From: an uncultured Clostridia bacterium
GTDB lineage: Bacteria; Bacillota; Clostridia; Christensenellales; UBA1242
NCBI GenBank assembly: GCA_934757865.1
Contig: CAKVLS010000003.1
Location: 62,001-126,000 of the forward strand
DNA length: 64,000 nt
Direction of reading: 5' to 3'
Part shown: one piece after another, positions 61,101 through 64,000 of the stretch
Numbering within the stretch: the stretch's first letter is position 1
Layout: every line of letters begins with the position of its first letter
Made by a program: the position numbers and the translations under genes
The notes under the pieces: model-generated
What the model was told of the DNA's origin: nothing
The model's input: only the letters and a program-made list of their open reading frames with translations
The model's database searches: none

Positions 61101-64000
61101 GTAACCGCGACAAATGGCAGCTTCACAATGCCAGCTAGCGATGTTACAGTTTATGCAGAATTTGTAAAAGCTACATTCACAATCACTATTGCAGACACAA
61201 CTAACGGACTAGTTAAGAGTAGTAAGACTTCTGCAACTATGGGCGAAGAAATCACTTTGACCATAACAGCAGACAATGGCTATTTTGCTAATAGCGTAAG
61301 TTATAGACTAGCAGGAAGCACTCAAGATATTACTATTACTAATAGCAAATTCACAATGCCAGCAAGTAATATAACTGTGTATGTAGTGTTTGGTTTTAGA
61401 AATTATACTATTACCAAAGGCACAATAGCTAACGGCACATTGACAGTTCCAGATACAGCTAAATACAAAGACACAGTTACTGTAACCGCAACACCAGCCA
61501 CTGGCTACGAGCTAACAGCTCTATACTACTACCTAGAAGGCGACAATACTACTAAGATAACCGTTACTGATAACAAGTTCACAATGCCAGCTAGCAACAT
61601 AACCATCTATGCAGAGTTCACTGCTATGACTAAGGTAACAGTAGATATAGAGGGCACTATTAGAAGCTTCCCATGTGCTAAGGGCGCTAAACTAGAAGAT
61701 ATTCTTCCAGAAGATCTAAACGAGCACAACACAAGCGGCTACTATACCGAGGACGAAAGCGGCGACCGTACATACTATGACGCAAGTTATGTAGTAACCG
61801 GAGATATAACCCTAAAGACACACCTTGCAACCCTAGACAAATTAACCTTCACTGCCGACAACGCAAGCAGTCCAACAAGCTACAGCGTTAAGGGTAGTGA
61901 CAACACTGCAACATCAATCGTAATCCCTAAACTATACAATAACTTACCAGTTAAGGCGATAGCTGAAGCCGCGTTTAGTAAATATGAAAAGTTAACAAAA
62001 CTTGAGATGTCTAATACTATTGAATTAATCGGCTTGAAAGGTAGCGGTGAATCAACCTGGGCTAGAATTATAAATGACTCTCTAATAACCTCAATTTATT
62101 TGTCAGAAAATGTTAAAACTATATATCCAGGAGCCTTCAGCGGGGTTCAATTAACGTCTATAAAAGTCTCTAAAAACAATACTTCTTACAAAGTCGTAAA
62201 TGATTGCCTATTAACTTTTGATGGCGAAAGTTTGATAGCAGGATGCTCAGGAGATATAACTATTCCAAGTAGCGTAAAGACTATTGAAGCTCATGCTTTT
62301 GATCAGAATATGGTAACATCAATAACCTTTAATGAAGTACTAGAAACTATAAATAGTTATGCATTTTACAAAAATAAACTTAGTCAAATTACTTTCCCAT
62401 TAACGCTAAAAGAAATTGGGGGTAGTGCCTTTGCATACGGTTCACTTGAAGAAGTTGTATTTAACGAAGGATTAGAGGATATAAGGGAAGATGCTTTTAC
62501 TAATGGAAAAATTAAAGACCTTAATATACCAAAGACTGTTAAAATAATTGAAAAAAATCCATTTAAAAATATTGGATATCTTGAAACAATAACCGTAGTA
62601 GAAGGGAATTCATATTACAAGTCTGTAGATAACTGCTTATTGACTATAGATGGAGAATACTTAATTACCGGTTGTAAAAATTCGGCGATTCCTAATACTG
62701 TAAAAGAAATAAAAGAATATGCTTTTGCTAATGTTAACCTAAGAAAAATTAATATTCCTAATGGAGTAGAAAGAATAGAAAAATATGCCTTTTTTGAGGT
62801 ACCTTTGGATGAAGTATTTTTACCTTCCAGCATTTCAGAAGTTGGACTTGGTGCTTTTATGACCCTAGAAAGTTTAGTAACCGTTTATCTAAATAACACA
62901 TACTGTTATACTAATGCTGATGGTGGTTTTTATGATGACCTTGGACAAGTTCTTGGACATGCAACCAAAGTCTATGTCCTAGCGTCAGTTGATGATGGCT
63001 CTAACGCATACCTAAGCGATACTACTAAATTCCCATACGTATACGCAGGTATTATGTACAATGGCAATACTTACAAATTGTACAGCAAAGAAAAGGTAGA
63101 GTTAGTTACAGTAACTCTTACAGTAGACGGGGTAGAGCATACTTATGATGGCTTTAAGAATAGTACTCTAGCATCTGCCTTACCAGAAGAGTACAATGAG
63201 TATAATACTAGCGGTTACTATATCGAGCTTGACAATGGCGACCGTGATTACTATGATGGCGATTATGTATTGACCGCTCCAATATCTTTAACAACCCATG
63301 TGGCTACTCTTGACAAAATAAGATTTAGTAAATTAGGCTCAGGTTATAAAGCTGGCTTCAAAAACACATCAATTACAGGAGATTATGTAATCCCTAGATT
63401 ATATGACGGTTTACCTGTTATACAGATTGAAAGCCGTTCTAGTTATTCTTTTGGTAGTAGTAAGACTGTTAATATCACAAGCATAGAATATCCTTCTTCT
63501 ATTACATTTATTGGTTCCAATGCGCTAACGGATACGAAAATACAATCTCTATTTGTAAGTAAAAATATTGTAAACTTTAACTTGGGTATCACAGTAAAAT
63601 GTAATGAACTAAAAAGTATAAAAGTAGATACTAGAAATGCAAAGTACAAAGATTATAATCAAAATTGTGTTTTAACTATCGATGGCAAGACTTTGATCTC
63701 TGGAACAAAAAATACCACCGAAATTCCTTCTGGAGTAACTAAAATAGAAAATGATGCTTTTCATGCACTTACTAGCTTAAGATCTATAATTATAACTGAG
63801 GGAGTTACAACGATTGGACACGATGCTTTTGCATATACTGGATTAACACAAGTTGTGTTGCCTAAGAGCTTAACCAAGATTAACTGGAGAGCTTTTATGA
63901 ATTGTTACGGTTTAACTAAAATAACCGTTGCAGAAGGAAATATTACTTATAAATCTGTAAATGATAATTGTGTTTTGAGTGCTGATGGTACAAAACTAAT
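58161..64000 (+). CDS. Giant surface protein with InlB repeats and BspA-type leucine-rich repeats, 3' end missing
   Basis: An open frame of 1946 codons that runs off the window, so the C-terminus and any anchor are unknown. The ATG at 58161 has AAGGTG four bases upstream. One helix (about residues 20-40) after a charged start acts as a signal anchor. From about 225 to 920 lie several InlB-type repeats (GYDFIGWTG, YEFLGWSG, YNLEGWFT, ending in A-N-W or A-H-W), then about four copies of a V-T-N-G-T-I...F-T-M-P-A-S unit (about 930-1155). Two modules of LRR_5/BspA repeats follow, each opened by a near-duplicate linker (P-E-D/E-x-N-E-x-N-T-S-G-Y-Y near 1182 and 1670). Probable role: adhesion. Confidence 0.88.
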   Translation, partial: MGDMNWEDTERGGHLKKFFIKMLVFLLVIAIAVVAVIFLRPKKEYYNVGVTGETYCIPHLTGEGKYESGKTITISADDIPGYAFRNWTLNGEVVSTDAEYTFVVKKETSGTYIANYEAINYSVRMLGIYGAFSVTPTANVGDLIEIKDITPNEGYEAGRAYYTLDTNTEEITIVNNKFYMPAGDVRVIVEFNPITYTIEYELDEGKFEEGTTVVSTYNIKTTSFTLPKPTKFGYDFIGWTGPNLNYPTETVTIRRGSTGNRKYTANYEYHTYSITNVNGQNGTITVDSSAKYKSTVGVSVTANGGFGLSELYYILEGTDTKVPIIDNAFEMPAGNVTIYSTFSKIGYTIKLANITHGSVNIDKTSAYLGESVGIRVQADTAYRFSRSYYVVDGSVEQREFSGSFYMPGGNVTVVVEFTPEIYSLKLNLNGGKLNGVSYDGIYEYMTYTVESNRIVLPTPDEREDYEFLGWSGTDILPEGSYVLSYVIPRGSWGERTYSANWKIRTYKITFNNYDGSELLVLPAVEHGTIPQYVGTPTKPSTEEYDYIFNGWSPSLVAATKEAIYTATFTQKLHEYTITFDSCGGESVNPYIRHYNDNIGTMPTPTRRGYNLEGWFTRAEGGAQMIASDKVTADATYYAHWSLVEYTVEIDLAGGSFSGQTSFTYNVTSEDIAIQRPSKTGYTFTGFTGTELSEKTLDVTIAQGSVGNRVYLATYEAIKYTIKWLNYDGSTLLEEQVAYDTMPEYSGEKPTKPRDTEYSYVFNNVWQPAITKVTGNASYTAQFEAVTNGYTISFDSRGGSDVHEITKDYNKEIGTLPIPTFDGYTFDGWYTAVTGGDKLTETTKVTEDKTYYAHWSVITYTISYSLDGGTGTGVTSYTVETETFTLFTPTKTGYAFVGWTGTDLTSATVEVVIEKGSIGNRSYTANWSQSAFNISKGTVTNGTIDAPANAFMGATVTITATPAEGYEVSNYYYIAAGSTEKVTATNGSFTMPASDVTVYAEFVKATFTITIADTTNGLVKSSKTSATMGEEITLTITADNGYFANSVSYRLAGSTQDITITNSKFTMPASNITVYVVFGFRNYTITKGTIANGTLTVPDTAKYKDTVTVTATPATGYELTALYYYLEGDNTTKITVTDNKFTMPASNITIYAEFTAMTKVTVDIEGTIRSFPCAKGAKLEDILPEDLNEHNTSGYYTEDESGDRTYYDASYVVTGDITLKTHLATLDKLTFTADNASSPTSYSVKGSDNTATSIVIPKLYNNLPVKAIAEAAFSKYEKLTKLEMSNTIELIGLKGSGESTWARIINDSLITSIYLSENVKTIYPGAFSGVQLTSIKVSKNNTSYKVVNDCLLTFDGESLIAGCSGDITIPSSVKTIEAHAFDQNMVTSITFNEVLETINSYAFYKNKLSQITFPLTLKEIGGSAFAYGSLEEVVFNEGLEDIREDAFTNGKIKDLNIPKTVKIIEKNPFKNIGYLETITVVEGNSYYKSVDNCLLTIDGEYLITGCKNSAIPNTVKEIKEYAFANVNLRKINIPNGVERIEKYAFFEVPLDEVFLPSSISEVGLGAFMTLESLVTVYLNNTYCYTNADGGFYDDLGQVLGHATKVYVLASVDDGSNAYLSDTTKFPYVYAGIMYNGNTYKLYSKEKVELVTVTLTVDGVEHTYDGFKNSTLASALPEEYNEYNTSGYYIELDNGDRDYYDGDYVLTAPISLTTHVATLDKIRFSKLGSGYKAGFKNTSITGDYVIPRLYDGLPVIQIESRSSYSFGSSKTVNITSIEYPSSITFIGSNALTDTKIQSLFVSKNIVNFNLGITVKCNELKSIKVDTRNAKYKDYNQNCVLTIDGKTLISGTKNTTEIPSGVTKIENDAFHALTSLRSIIITEGVTTIGHDAFAYTGLTQVVLPKSLTKINWRAFMNCYGLTKITVAEGNITYKSVNDNCVLSADGTKL

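Noticed and set aside
1..64000. CRISPR arrays, tRNA or rRNA genes, prophage or intact insertion sequences
   Set aside because: I looked for regularly spaced direct repeats, cloverleaf-like GTTCRANYC arms and transposase-end inverted repeats in the intergenic regions and saw none; a tRNAscan or Infernal run would be needed to exclude them fully.

Overview
The window is AT-rich, densely coded DNA from what looks like an uncultured, strictly anaerobic, Gram-positive-type gut bacterium of the Clostridia/Firmicutes sphere. Supporting signs are strong AAGGAG ribosome sites, U-tailed terminators after most operons, an oxygen-sensitive class III ribonucleotide reductase as the only RNR present, an archaeal-type AspRS next to GatCAB, and large surface proteins built from InlB-type (Listeria-Bacteroides) repeats. 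The standard code fits: TGG encodes Trp and TGA acts as a stop. I cannot place the species. No tRNA, rRNA, CRISPR array, phage or intact insertion sequence was seen.

Layout. 1-1.6 kb: the end of a DUF1538 membrane protein with two PII-like signalling proteins. 1.6-3.2 kb: small membrane and zinc-ribbon proteins. 3.3-6.9 kb: a TrkA-TrkH potassium uptake operon ending in an AlkD-like protein. 7.0-7.3 kb: a decayed gene that keeps a strong promoter. 7.6-15.1 kb: IMPase-like phosphatase, PHP phosphoesterase, membrane protein, MFS transporter, queH and a P-type ATPase. 15.5-19.3 kb: a lipoprotein with sialyltransferase-like motifs plus InlB repeats, then a membrane protein. 19.4-24.1 kb: aspS-gatC-gatA-gatB behind a leader with an Asn/Asp-rich leader peptide and a terminator. 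24.3-26.8 kb: an XRE regulator overlapping a long RelA/SpoT-like protein whose synthetase half looks degenerate. 26.9-34.3 kb (minus strand): a 1797-residue repeat surface protein, an anchored extracytoplasmic protein, and a RAYT-like protein lacking its HUH histidines. 34.4-35.0 kb: pseudogene debris. 35.3-42.5 kb: zinc-ribbon membrane proteins, pgi, PH-domain protein, Nudix, lgt and a pair of chromate-transporter halves. 42.7-45.7 kb: two tandem paralogues of unknown function. 45.9-48.6 kb: nrdD-nrdG with an NrdR-like box. 48.9-57.9 kb: YfcE phosphodiesterase, ABC exporter, two transglutaminase-like proteins, GNAT, a GH13 glycosidase and a DUF308 protein. 58.2 kb to the end: an open-ended giant protein with a signal anchor, InlB repeats and BspA-type leucine-rich repeats.

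How the genes work together. The aspS-gatCAB block is a complete route to Asn-tRNA(Asn) by transamidation. Its leader carries nine consecutive Asn/Asp codons, a partner segment, and a terminator just before aspS. This is the layout of ribosome-mediated attenuation sensing the two aminoacyl-tRNAs that the operon makes, and it is the most striking regulatory feature here. Two unrelated genes (queH and the 39.0-39.4 kb gene) share a promoter geometry that puts the predicted transcription start on the A of the start codon, which suggests leaderless mRNAs. Three large surface proteins with InlB repeats point to investment in the cell surface; one of them also carries the E-D-G, HP and S-S/T motifs of bacterial sialyltransferases, although it should sit outside the membrane.
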